32,814 nucleotides of DNA. Source: an uncultured Bradyrhizobium sp. Its GTDB lineage: Bacteria; Pseudomonadota; Alphaproteobacteria; Rhizobiales; Xanthobacteraceae. The notes below the pieces were generated by a model. The model had not been told where the DNA came from and did no database searches. It saw only the letters and a program-made list of their open reading frames with translations. The DNA lies in contig NZ_CAKZHY010000134.1 in assembly GCF_936928535.1 (NCBI RefSeq), positions 1 through 32,814 of the forward strand, written 5' to 3'. The position numbers were made by a program, and so were the translations under genes. Below are positions 1 through 8,217 of the stretch, piece after piece; within the stretch, counting starts at the first letter, position 1; every line of letters begins with the position of its first letter.

Positions 1-141
1 GCCATCGAGCGCGGCCGCCGCAGCGAGGACGCCGACACGCTTGAGAAGCTGTTTAGGCTGTACGAGGCAAGGATCACGGAATTCAAGGCCAATCCGCCGC
101 CGGAGAGCTGGACTGGTGCGTATGCGCTGCTGACGAAGTAG
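1..141 (+). CDS. C-terminal end of an unidentified protein (partial)
   Basis: Frame 1 is open from the first base to a TAG at 139-141, giving 46 residues that end in AYALLTK. The segment is charged and probably helical (many R, E, K, D). It has no motif I recognise, so no function is proposed. The 5' part lies outside the window. A weak hairpin (CCGCT, loop, AGCGG, 152-164) follows the stop but has no T-run. Confidence 0.55.
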   Translation, partial: AIERGRRSEDADTLEKLFRLYEARITEFKANPPPESWTGAYALLTK

Positions 142-982
142 AGGCGTTAGACCGCTCAAAGCGGGTTGCAAACTCTTAACGCCGTGGCCTGCACCGCACG
201 TGATCCGTTTTGCTTTTCCAAAAAGTGCGTCCCGATATCGTTTTGTGAAAAAGTCAGCGCTCGCCTACCCAGTTAAGCTGATCGCTGCTCATCACTGGAG
301 GGAGGTGTGTGGAAGCTGCTACGTACTTGTTAGCAGTGAAAAGGAACTTGATGTAAACTGAAGCTCTGTCGGGTCGCTCTGGTGGACCGGCTTAGAATCC
401 TTGCTGATTTGGTGGCTCAAACGAGAGATGCCCTGATGGCTAATGATGACGCGATACCTGCTTCAGAGTCTGCCACGTTACGTGAGGACGTTGCTCGAGT
501 TCGCAAGTGATGTCGCCGATCAGCGCGTCAGTTGCACCCGGGCCGGAAGCGCTTGAAAGACGCCCAACAAACACTGCTGCTTGCCTTGGTTATTGATACG
601 CGGGGTCGCTGAGCTTGACGCAAAAGCGGCGTTCACGGTCGGCTGGCGCAAGTGGAAGCGGCAGCTGAGATCACCTGCGGGGGACCGCGGCGGCGACGCC
701 GACGGGTAGGCTTGGCACGGTCAGGAGGGCGCTGGATAGTGCAATGGACGCGCAGTCGAGCAGCCTCTAGTGGGGCGGGGGTCTTACTATGTGCCTGTGC
801 CCAGCGTGCCGTGAATACCGCTCCTATTGCCGGACCGTCGGGCAAATGAATAGAATGGCAGGTATTGATAGACCAGCAGTAGTACTCATGGTTCAACGTC
901 TTTGACGCGATGCAAGCCGGGGGGGCAGTCGGGCACTAACCGGCGGATAGCGGCGGCAGTGAAAGATTCAGAAATCCTTGAG
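142..982. other. Long gene-poor stretch
   Basis: This stretch of about 840 bp has no convincing gene. The only mildly coding-like stretch is a GTG-started 42-codon frame at 382-510 on the plus strand (begins VDRLRILADL, ends DVARVRK). It has no Shine-Dalgarno sequence and may be a remnant. Two overlapping frames at 633-896 are arginine- and proline-rich on both strands, as expected from GC-rich non-coding DNA. I see no tRNA, strong terminator or mobile-element end. Confidence 0.4.
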
Positions 983-2140
983 ATGATGGTGGACAGCCAA
1001 TCGCACTGGCCGGGCCTCTGCTCAAATTTAAGGCAATTCTTTTTCAACTACGGATCGCTGATGTCTTTACTCCACGCCGAAGAGGAATTCGACATTGACT
1101 ACGCCGCGTCGCTTGCGGGCCGGTCGGTCGAACTGATGGCAAAAAACGAGATTCCCGCCACGCCCGCCAACTTCACCCTTTGGTTCAATTTCGCGCTGGG
1201 CACCATCCCACGTCTGAACAAGACGATCTACGCTCTCCTTGCGAACAAGCGCAAGTTCGATCGCTCGGTGAACAAGGGCCTCTACGACACGTTTGTCAAA
1301 CAGCAGGTTGGAGCGCTGGGAGGTGTTGAAATACCGACTGAGATAAACTCGATCATCGCGAATGCGCGTGATCATTTGGCGGTCGCGATCTCCGACAACC
1401 GCTCGCAGATCCAAGCCCTCGACCAAGTCTCCTCCGACTTGGACAGGGGACAGGATGCAGCTGTTGCGATCAAACGATTGCAAAGTGAACTTCATGACGC
1501 GACGAGCAGGGCTGCGAGGACAGAAGCGAGGCTGGCTGAAAGCTCAGCGGAACTTGCGAAGATCAAGGAGTCACTGGCTGAGGCAGAACTTCGATCGAAG
1601 ACCGATGCTCTGACTGGAATCGCGAACCGGCATATGTTGGACCAGCACCTGAGGTCATCGCTAATCTCTGCTATGGAACACGGCACTCCATTGAGTGTTT
1701 TCATGCTCGACATCGATCATTTCAAACAGTTCAACGATCGGCATGGCCATCAGGTTGGTGATCAAGTATTGCGCCTGGTCGCCAGCGTTTTGCGAAGCTG
1801 CGTGCGCGATAGAGATTTGGCTGCTCGGTACGGCGGGGAAGAACTCATTGCGATACTCGCAGGTACCGAACTGGAAGAATGCCGCGATGTCGCAGAGCGG
1901 GTGCGCGCCAAGATATCTGGTGCAAAAATCACGAAGAGAGCGACTGGGGAAGATATAGGGGCTGTCACCGTCTCGATCGGCGTCGCACAATTTGTGCCTG
2001 GAGAGGCTGCCGATACATTGATCCGTCGCTGCGATGTGGCCCTCTATGAGGCCAAGAAGCAAGGTCGCAACCGTACTGTCGTGGCTGACGCCGCGGACGT
2101 GGCCTTGGAGAGAAACGACACCTCACCTCAATCCTCCTGA
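983..2140 (+). CDS. GGDEF-domain diguanylate cyclase
   Basis: Predicted to make the second messenger cyclic di-GMP from two GTP. The C-terminal half carries the GGDEF domain. It shows a DALTGIANR entry motif, the metal-binding LDIDHFKQFND segment, an RDRD inhibitory site (RxxD, about residues 275-278) and the active-site loop GGEEL (about 284-288) exactly five residues later. GGEEL departs from GGDEF/GGEEF only in the last position, so activity is still likely. About 200 residues before it are helical, including a heptad-like stretch rich in A, E, K and R (roughly 160-205) that probably forms a dimerising coiled coil. There is no membrane segment or signal peptide. The start is uncertain: the frame is open from TTG 902, with GTG 959, ATG 983 or 986 and ATG 1061 as alternatives, and none has a clear Shine-Dalgarno. 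It lies 215 bp upstream of an HD-GYP-like gene, the opposite enzymatic activity. Confidence 0.9.
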   Translation: MMVDSQSHWPGLCSNLRQFFFNYGSLMSLLHAEEEFDIDYAASLAGRSVELMAKNEIPATPANFTLWFNFALGTIPRLNKTIYALLANKRKFDRSVNKGLYDTFVKQQVGALGGVEIPTEINSIIANARDHLAVAISDNRSQIQALDQVSSDLDRGQDAAVAIKRLQSELHDATSRAARTEARLAESSAELAKIKESLAEAELRSKTDALTGIANRHMLDQHLRSSLISAMEHGTPLSVFMLDIDHFKQFNDRHGHQVGDQVLRLVASVLRSCVRDRDLAARYGGEELIAILAGTELEECRDVAERVRAKISGAKITKRATGEDIGAVTVSIGVAQFVPGEAADTLIRRCDVALYEAKKQGRNRTVVADAADVALERNDTSPQSS

Positions 2141-2355
2141 ACGACGACCGCTTCTCCAACGATGCGACCGTCCCACGGATAGAATTTGCCTGCCGAGCGA
2201 AATATGGACGCGGCAGGGTCAAAGGACGACCTGAACCCACGCACTTGTTCTCGCCAGGTGAGATCTGCCGAGGTGGCGGACCTAAAACCCTTTGAAATAT
2301 CCGCCAGAATTTCGCATCCTTCAGGCTGTGGTTGTTGGTCCCAGGGGCATATGGA

Positions 2356-3912
2356 ATGACAACACTGGCGGTCAGGCGCGCCGATTTCTTGATGGCGCTG
2401 GCTTACGCGACGGATTTGGCCACGGGTCATTCCCGAGATTTCGCCCTGCGCTCCTGCGTGTTGGCGGTCCGGTTTTCCAAACTGCTGGGCCTTGATGAAA
2501 GCATGCACCGCAAGGTCTTCCATCAGGCATTGCTGCGCTACATCGGATGCAACGCCGATACACATTTGCTCGCGGCTGCATGGGGAGACGAGATCACCTT
2601 GCGCCGGGAGCTTCACCATATCGACATGGGCAACAGAGAGCAGTTTGTCGGCGTTTTGGTCCGCGCCATTACGCGGAAGCTCGCCGGCGCCTCGCACGAC
2701 GAACTCGCCAAGGCAATCGAACGGGGTCTCGCCGAAGGACCGCAGGTGAATATCCCCATTCTGTCGGGGCATTGCGAAGTCGCGCAGCGCATTGCCGAAC
2801 GGATCGGCTTGCCTCAGGAAATTCGCGAAAATCTCGGCCAGATCTATGAACGCTGGGATGGCAAGGGCCTGCCCTGCGGTCTTTCGGGGGAGGCGGTGAA
2901 ATTTCCGGTTCGGCTGGTCACGCTTGCCCAGGACGCCATCGCTTTAAGCGACCACGTCGGATTCGACGCGATGAAGGCAAGGATCGCCGAGCGAGCCGGC
3001 GGCGCCTATGAGGCCGAACTCGCACAACGTTTCCTCGCCCACGCGAGCCAGTTGATGGATGGGCTCGATGGACCCGCCGATCGCGCCACGATCCTTGCGA
3101 TGGAGCCCGAGCCTCACGCAACCCTCGATGAGACCGCTTGCGAAGAGGCCTATCTCGCGATTGCGGATATGATCGATATGAGGATGCCCTTCACGTTTGG
3201 CCATTCACGCGCCGTCGCGGCCCTCGTGGAGGCCGCTGGCAAGCGCATGGGACTTCCCGCCGCCGACATCCGCGTCCTGCGATGGGCCGCCTACTCACAC
3301 GATATCGGCGAACTGGCGATACCGGTATCGACATGGATGCGGCCGGGTGCGCTGACCGAGCGGGAGACGGACGCTGCGCACCTGCATCCCTATCATGGGG
3401 AGCGGGCACTCCTGCCGTTGGGTGGCGACGGAAAGTCGGTTGCAGCGCTGGTCCTTCGCCATCACGAACGGCTAGATGGCAGCGGCTACCATCGTTACGC
3501 CAAGGCCAACGATCTGTCCGCCGCTGCCCGCATCCTTGCGGCCGCCGAGTGGTTTCAAACCGCACGGGAAGCAAGGCCTTACCGGGAGGGACAGAGCGAC
3601 GAAGCGGCCGCGTCCCGGCTCCGCGCCGCCGTGAGAGAGGGCAAGCTCTGCCCTCAGGCCGTCGAGGCCGTACTCGCCAGCGCCGGTCAGCCTGCTCGCC
3701 GAAACGCCCCAGCGGGAATATCCGGGCTGACACCGCGTGAAATCGAGGTGCTTCGCCTGATCGCCGCCGGATCCACCGCGAAGGAGGCCGCGCGCCAGCT
3801 CGAGATCGCACCGAAAACGGCCGACAACCACATCCAGAGCCTCTATTCGAAGATCGGCGTCACCACACGGGCCGCCGCAGCTCTGTTCGCGCTCGAGCGG
3901 GGGCTGGTCTAG
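2356..3912 (+). CDS. Tandem HD-GYP-like phosphohydrolase with LuxR-type DNA-binding domain
   Basis: A 518-residue cytosolic regulator. The second HD domain is near complete: GHSRAV (about 282), the HD pair in YSHDIGE (315-316), HPYHGERAL, and HHERLDGSGYHR (369-380), which matches the HHExxDGxGYP signature of HD-GYP phosphodiesterases apart from the last position. The first 200 residues look like a decayed copy: GHSRDFA near residue 24 and YERWDGKGLP near 164, without an obvious HD pair. Residues 456-518 are a LuxR/FixJ helix-turn-helix (GLTPREIEVLRLIAAG, then KTADNHIQSLYSKIG). It probably couples hydrolysis or binding of a nucleotide to transcription. The ATG at 2356 is chosen because AGGGG lies 8 bp upstream; an in-frame TTG at 2332 is the alternative. 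The next gene starts 114 bp downstream on the same strand. The fold assignment is firm; the substrate is inferred. Confidence 0.85.
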   Translation: MTTLAVRRADFLMALAYATDLATGHSRDFALRSCVLAVRFSKLLGLDESMHRKVFHQALLRYIGCNADTHLLAAAWGDEITLRRELHHIDMGNREQFVGVLVRAITRKLAGASHDELAKAIERGLAEGPQVNIPILSGHCEVAQRIAERIGLPQEIRENLGQIYERWDGKGLPCGLSGEAVKFPVRLVTLAQDAIALSDHVGFDAMKARIAERAGGAYEAELAQRFLAHASQLMDGLDGPADRATILAMEPEPHATLDETACEEAYLAIADMIDMRMPFTFGHSRAVAALVEAAGKRMGLPAADIRVLRWAAYSHDIGELAIPVSTWMRPGALTERETDAAHLHPYHGERALLPLGGDGKSVAALVLRHHERLDGSGYHRYAKANDLSAAARILAAAEWFQTAREARPYREGQSDEAAASRLRAAVREGKLCPQAVEAVLASAGQPARRNAPAGISGLTPREIEVLRLIAAGSTAKEAARQLEIAPKTADNHIQSLYSKIGVTTRAAAALFALERGLV

Positions 3913-4026
3913 GTCGGGACGCCTGAAGCATAGGGAATCCACCCCATGTGCGGGCGGCGCATCGCCGTCATCCTTAGTCGTAATGAGCCGAGCCGCATTG
4001 GCCGGCCGCGAACAGAGGAGACTGCC

Positions 4027-5163
4027 ATGGGCGAACCATCGATCAAGATCGGCGTCATCGCGGACCAGACCGGTCCGCTGTCGATCATGGGGATCGCAAA
4101 CGCGAACGTTGCCCGTATGGTGGTCGACGACATCAATGCAAGAGGCGGATTGCTGGGCCGGAAGCTGGAACTTTACGTCGAGGACGGCGCGACGATTGAC
4201 AGCGTCGCGGAAGCCAAGGCGATCAAGCTCGTTCAATATGACAAGGTCGAGGTGATCTTTGGCGGCATCTTCAGCTCCACGCGCCAGGCGATCAAGTCCG
4301 CCGCCGTTACCAAAGGCCGGACGCTCTACATCTATCCCGAACAGTATGAGGGCCAGGAGTGCGATCCGCTGATCTTCTGCACGGGCCCCGTGCCGGCCCA
4401 ACAGGTCGATCCCTTGATTCTGTGGCTGATGCAGCAAACCGGAGCGAAGAGCTTCTATTTGCCATCGGCGGACTACATCTGGCCCCGCGTCATGAACCGC
4501 AAGGTCCGGGAAGCTGTCACGGCCAATGGAGGCACCATCGTGGGCGAAGAGTACTTCCCACTCGACCATGCCGATTATGCCGCAACAATCGAAAGGATCA
4601 TGTCCAGCGGCGTCGACGTCGTCTTCAACATGACGGTGCCGCCAGGAGTTGCTCCGTTCCTAGAGCAGCTTCACGACGCCGGCTTCACCCGACGTGGCGG
4701 ATTGGTCGTCTGTACCTATTTTGACGAGAACCTCGTAAGCGTACTGCCATCGGCCCATGTCGAAGGTGTGTATGGCTGTCTGGATTACTATCAGGCCGTC
4801 GACGACCCTTTCAGTGTCGGACTGCTTGCGCAGTACAACGCGCGCTATCCTGGCGCGGAGCAATTCACCGGAGGGAGCGGCTGCTCTGGTCTTTATCGCG
4901 GTATGAAGCTTTGGGAGTCAGCCGTGACATCGGCCGGCACACTGCACCAAAAAGCGGTAATCGACGCGCTTGATCGCGCGAGGATCAGCGAAGGTCCAGG
5001 AGGCGAAGCGGAAATGGTTCCGGGACAGCATCATGTCCGCATGAACATGTATATCGCGCAGGTGAAGGACGGCAGCCTGCAGATCGTCAAGAGCTTAGGA
5101 ACGATCGATCCGAAGGAACGCCCCATTCCTGTCGAACCGCTGGCGCGAGCCGCGGCCGTATGA
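4027..5163 (+). CDS. Amide/urea-type solute-binding protein lacking a signal peptide (AmiC-like sensor?)
   Basis: A 378-residue type I periplasmic-binding-protein fold. It opens with KIGVIADQTGPLSIMG, followed by a helix ending in VVDDINARGGLLGRKLEL, the hallmark of the Leu/amide/urea binding family. IFGGIFSSTRQAI and LYIYPEQYEGQECDPLIF resemble the amide/urea subgroup (FmdD, UrtA, AmiC). The start at 4027 is set by GAGGAG 6 bp upstream. From this start, and from an upstream in-frame ATG at 3946, there is no hydrophobic signal sequence, so the protein should stay in the cytoplasm. No permease or ATPase gene is adjacent. AmiC of Pseudomonas is a known cytoplasmic member that works as a ligand sensor. 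Here the neighbours are a LuxR-type regulator and a nucleotide cyclase homologue, so a sensory role is more likely than transport. That is inference. Confidence 0.85.
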   Translation: MGEPSIKIGVIADQTGPLSIMGIANANVARMVVDDINARGGLLGRKLELYVEDGATIDSVAEAKAIKLVQYDKVEVIFGGIFSSTRQAIKSAAVTKGRTLYIYPEQYEGQECDPLIFCTGPVPAQQVDPLILWLMQQTGAKSFYLPSADYIWPRVMNRKVREAVTANGGTIVGEEYFPLDHADYAATIERIMSSGVDVVFNMTVPPGVAPFLEQLHDAGFTRRGGLVVCTYFDENLVSVLPSAHVEGVYGCLDYYQAVDDPFSVGLLAQYNARYPGAEQFTGGSGCSGLYRGMKLWESAVTSAGTLHQKAVIDALDRARISEGPGGEAEMVPGQHHVRMNMYIAQVKDGSLQIVKSLGTIDPKERPIPVEPLARAAAV

Positions 5164-5196
5164 AACCAGCGGGTCGATCGAATCGAGGGGCCTACG

Positions 5197-6309
5197 ATGC
5201 TACCAAAATCAAAAAACGCATGCTTTCTCATTGCGGATATTTCCGGCTATACCAGCTATCTTGCCGGCGTCGAGCTCGAACATGCCCAGGACATCATCGC
5301 CGATCTGATGGACACCGTGGTTCGGTCGCTCCGTCCGCCATTCAAGCTTGCCAAATTTGAAGGGGACGCGGCGTTCCTTTATGCTCCGGGAAACCGGTTC
5401 GATGGATCGCTGCTGCAGGATGCGATCGAGTCCGCGTATTTCAGCTTCCGAAAACGACTGCGTAATATCGCTCAAGCGACGTCGTGCGACTGCAAGGCCT
5501 GTCACGGAATGCAGCAACTCGACCTGAAGTTCGTCGTGCACCACGGCGAATTCATCCGGCAGCGAATGGCCGGCCGCGACGAACTCGCCGGGCGCGACGT
5601 GATTTTGGTTCACAGATTGCTCAAGAACGGTGTCAAAGAGCGCTGCGGCGATCGCGCCTACGTGCTTTTTTCCGATGCCGGCATCCGGTCGACGGATGTC
5701 GATCCGGTGATGCAGGGACTGATCGCTCATTTAGAGGCGATCGAAATCGTTGGTCAAGTGAGCTGCTGGGTGCGTGACCTCGAACATGCGTGGAGCGAGG
5801 AGAAGGACAGGGCCAGGCACCTCGTTACGCGCAAGCAAGCCGCGCACATCATCGAATTCCACATAGGAGCTGCCCGTCCGCAGGTCTGGGAATATTTCAC
5901 CCACCCGGATCAGCGGCCGAGATGGCGAGCGGCAGACAAAGTGCGCGAAGATGTGTCGGGCGGTCGCCGCGGTATTGGGACAATCAACCACTGCATGCAT
6001 GGTCCACACGCGATCATCGAAGAAATCCTCGATTGGCGTCCGTTTGATTATCTGACGCTCACTACGCTGCTGCCGATGCCGGACGCTCCCAAGGTGCTTA
6101 TGTCCTACGTGTTTGCGGAAAATGACAGCGGTACCCATATCGAAATCCGTGTCGCCAAGCCGAAACCCAAGGATATGTCATTCCTGCAACATGTCGCCGC
6201 GGACTTTGAAAAACATATCACGGATGAAGTCGCTGTGCTCAGGGGAATGCTGGAGTGCGAGGCTCTGGGCACCAGGCAAGAACTCTCCGAGTCGACGCCT
6301 CGACCATGA
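5197..6309 (+). CDS. DUF2652 class III cyclase-like domain fused to SRPBCC domain
   Basis: A 370-residue cytosolic protein. Residues 1-200 match the DUF2652 family, a branch of the class III adenylate/guanylate cyclase fold. FLIADISGYTSYL carries the first metal-binding Asp (D14) and KFEGDAAFLYAP the second (D57). A Cys cluster CDCKAC (97-102) and ILVHRLLKNGVKERCG are further family marks. Residues from about 215 to 350 (HIIEFHIGAARPQVWEYFTHP onward) are an SRPBCC/START-like ligand-binding domain, ending near HITDEVAVLRGML. Fusion of a cyclase-like domain with a hydrophobic-ligand pocket suggests ligand-controlled nucleotide production, though activity is unproven for this family. The ATG follows CGAGGGG by 6 bp and lies only 33 bp after the binding-protein gene, so the two are almost certainly co-transcribed. 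Confidence 0.85.
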   Translation: MLPKSKNACFLIADISGYTSYLAGVELEHAQDIIADLMDTVVRSLRPPFKLAKFEGDAAFLYAPGNRFDGSLLQDAIESAYFSFRKRLRNIAQATSCDCKACHGMQQLDLKFVVHHGEFIRQRMAGRDELAGRDVILVHRLLKNGVKERCGDRAYVLFSDAGIRSTDVDPVMQGLIAHLEAIEIVGQVSCWVRDLEHAWSEEKDRARHLVTRKQAAHIIEFHIGAARPQVWEYFTHPDQRPRWRAADKVREDVSGGRRGIGTINHCMHGPHAIIEEILDWRPFDYLTLTTLLPMPDAPKVLMSYVFAENDSGTHIEIRVAKPKPKDMSFLQHVAADFEKHITDEVAVLRGMLECEALGTRQELSESTPRP

Positions 6310-6310
6310 G

Positions 6311-6348
6311 CGAGCGGTTGCGCTCGACTTGGCCACCGAATGGGTGGC
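6311..6348 (+). terminator. Two tandem hairpins after the signalling operon
   Basis: Immediately after the stop of the cyclase gene is a perfect 6-bp stem with a GTTG loop (CGAGCG at 6311, CGCTCG at 6321), then a second 6-bp stem (GCCACC at 6332, GGTGGC at 6343). No long T-run follows, so this is a candidate terminator or mRNA 3' stabiliser rather than a textbook intrinsic terminator. The rest of the gap to 6603 shows nothing clear. Confidence 0.3.
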
Positions 6349-6603
6349 TTGGGCGTTACGCTTTAGTTTCATCGGCCGAGGCACCCTCAAGCGAGCGGGT
6401 AAAGGCGCTCCAATTCGCCGGTCACGCGCGGGGCTAGACGCGGGCGACATCCGGGACAGACGCCTCCAGTTGTTGCGCGTCTCCCTTGCTTGCTCAACAA
6501 GGCCCCCTCGAAATTAACTGTGGTGAGCTAAACCTCTCTCCAGGTTACTATCGCAAATGCTAAGATTTTAGCCCGACGGTTGCTGCAAATTGGAGGAGAT
6601 GGG

Positions 6604-7575
6604 ATGCCCGACAAGAGACGGCTCTTGGTGACCGGAGGCGCCGGGTTCATCGGTTCTCACCTATGCGAGCGACTCCTGGAGGGCGGATCAGAAGTGCTCT
6701 GCGTGGATAATTTTTACACGGGTAGCCGCCGGAACGTCACTCATCTCATCGCCAATACCGACTTCGAGCTGATGCGACACGATGTCTGCTTCCCACTTTA
6801 CGTTGAAGTCAACGAGATCTTCAATCTCGCTTGCCCGGCTTCGCCGATCCACTACCAGCGCGATCCGGTTCAAACGACGAAGACGGGCGTCCACGGCGCG
6901 ATCAACATGCTTGGCCTTGCAAAGCGAGTCAAAGCCAAGATCCTGCAAGCCTCGACCTCCGAAGTGTATGGCGACCCTACCGTCCACCCACAGTCAGAGG
7001 AATACTGGGGCAACGTCAATCCGATCGGGCCGCGCTCCTGCTACGACGAGGGCAAGCGCTGTGCCGAAACCTTATTCTTTGACTATCATCGACAGCACAA
7101 GCTTCAGATCAAGGTGGCGAGAATCTTCAATACTTACGGCCCACGCATGCATCCCGACGACGGCCGCGTGGTCTCCAATTTCATTCTGCAGGCTTTGCGA
7201 AATCAAGACATAACCCTTTACGGCACCGGGGAGCAGACGCGCTCATTTTGCTATGTCGATGATCTCGTGAGCGGGTTGATGGCTCTCATGGACACGAGCG
7301 AAGCGGTCACAGGGCCGATCAATATAGGAAATCCTCAAGAATTCTCGATACGGCAGCTGGCTGAAATCGTCGTTGATCTGGTCGGCTCGAGATCAGCGAT
7401 TGTTCATAAGCCGTTACCGGTCGACGATCCGCGACAGCGCCAGCCGGATATCGCAAAGGCTACGGCCTTGATCGGGTGGAGGCCGGTGACCGATTTGCGA
7501 TCAGGTCTTACCAAGACCATTGCCTATTTCGACGGCTTGCTGGGCCACCCGCGGCAGCTGCCGCACCAAGCTTAG
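6604..7575 (+). CDS. UDP-glucuronate decarboxylase (UDP-xylose synthase), SDR family
   Basis: Predicted to convert UDP-glucuronate to UDP-xylose with enzyme-bound NAD+, supplying an activated pentose for surface polysaccharide. The 323-residue length is typical for a single-domain UXS. The Rossmann motif GGAGFIG is at residues 11-17. The catalytic set is in STSEVYGDP (S/T near 118) and YDEGK (Y147, K151). YDEGKR is characteristic of UXS enzymes as opposed to general epimerases (YxxxK with other residues). RIFNTYGPRM and the late RRxPD-like RQRQPDIAKA also fit. The ATG at 6604 has an excellent GGAGGAG at 6592; the upstream in-frame TTG at 6580 is therefore rejected. Glycosyltransferase genes follow within 1-4 kb, which is consistent with a sugar-donor role. 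It converges on the next gene with a 42-bp gap. Confidence 0.9.
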   Translation: MPDKRRLLVTGGAGFIGSHLCERLLEGGSEVLCVDNFYTGSRRNVTHLIANTDFELMRHDVCFPLYVEVNEIFNLACPASPIHYQRDPVQTTKTGVHGAINMLGLAKRVKAKILQASTSEVYGDPTVHPQSEEYWGNVNPIGPRSCYDEGKRCAETLFFDYHRQHKLQIKVARIFNTYGPRMHPDDGRVVSNFILQALRNQDITLYGTGEQTRSFCYVDDLVSGLMALMDTSEAVTGPINIGNPQEFSIRQLAEIVVDLVGSRSAIVHKPLPVDDPRQRQPDIAKATALIGWRPVTDLRSGLTKTIAYFDGLLGHPRQLPHQA

Positions 7576-7617
7576 AATCCGGTGTGAGGCGAGGGAGCTT
7601 GCTCAAGGCGACCCGAC

Positions 7618-8076
7618 TTACGACGATTCACATTCGCGCCAGAAGCTTCTCGCGACGTCGTTGGGCAGAACCGCTGGGGTGGCGCCGAATTGGGGGTATC
7701 CTCCATGCCGACTGATCCATCGGTCGACATCTGAGGTGAGGGGGATCGGCCGGTTGAAGTTCGTCTTGTGATAGGCAAAGACGGCGCGGGGAGTGATGCA
7801 AACTCTGGAACGTGCAAGAGCTGCCAAACTCATGCAGGCAGATGCACACCACCCGTCGATGACGACGCGTTTCCGTGCACCGTTTCGAATTTCCGATGCT
7901 GCCGCCCTAAAATCAACGACGCGGCCCCCATTGCTGGCCGATATGATGCAGGGATCACCGCAATTCCCAATTGCGCGTGCGATCGCCTGGGATCCGGCCG
8001 GCCCGATTGGAGCGGCAGAGGCCGGAACGAAAGGGAGTGCAATTATTAGAGCCGCAGCGGCGATGAGATTCTTCAT
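7618..8076 (-). CDS. Exported ClpP-like (COG3904-type) protein
   Basis: 152 residues. The ATG at 8076 gives a clear Sec signal peptide (MKNLIAAAALIIALPFVPAS, cleavage near ASA-AP). The mature part contains VIDGWCASACMSLAALAR followed by AVFAYHKT. This resembles the serine region and following His of periplasmic ClpP/crotonase-like proteins of the COG3904 type (CASAC...). The protein is shorter than most of that group and I cannot confirm a full catalytic triad, so proteolysis is only a possibility. It is transcribed towards the UXS gene and divergently from the GT2 gene. An in-frame upstream ATG at 8103 would add nine residues before the signal peptide and is less likely. Confidence 0.7.
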   Translation of the reverse strand: MKNLIAAAALIIALPFVPASAAPIGPAGSQAIARAIGNCGDPCIISASNGGRVVDFRAAASEIRNGARKRVVIDGWCASACMSLAALARSRVCITPRAVFAYHKTNFNRPIPLTSDVDRWISRHGGYPQFGATPAVLPNDVARSFWRECESS

Positions 8077-8169
8077 GATGATGTCCTCCGACGGGACCAT
8101 CACTATCAGGAAGGTCTTGTTGTTCGCTGAAAGCTCCGAAATCAGTTATTTGCTGCGCATTAGATGCGT

Positions 8170-8201
8170 GTTAACGTTTTAGTCGCCGTTAACCTTTTTT
8201 T
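8170..8201 (+). promoter_or_regulatory. Inverted repeat upstream of the GT2 gene
   Basis: GTTAACG (8170-8176) and its exact complement CGTTAAC (8187-8193) are separated by 10 bp and followed by CTTTTTTT. It lies between divergent genes and ends 16 bp before the GT2 start codon. It could be an operator for a dimeric regulator or a leader hairpin with attenuator character. Only the sequence symmetry is observed. Confidence 0.35.
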
Positions 8202-8217
8202 CCCGCGAGGGTTAGAT

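Noticed and set aside
633..896. Overlapping frames on both strands in the first gene-poor stretch
   Set aside because: Arg/Pro-rich low-complexity translations on both strands, no ribosome-binding site and no motif. They are typical of GC-rich non-coding DNA.
3472..4569. 365-codon minus-strand frame
   Set aside because: Antisense to the LuxR domain and to the binding-protein gene, both of which have firm motifs and ribosome-binding sites.
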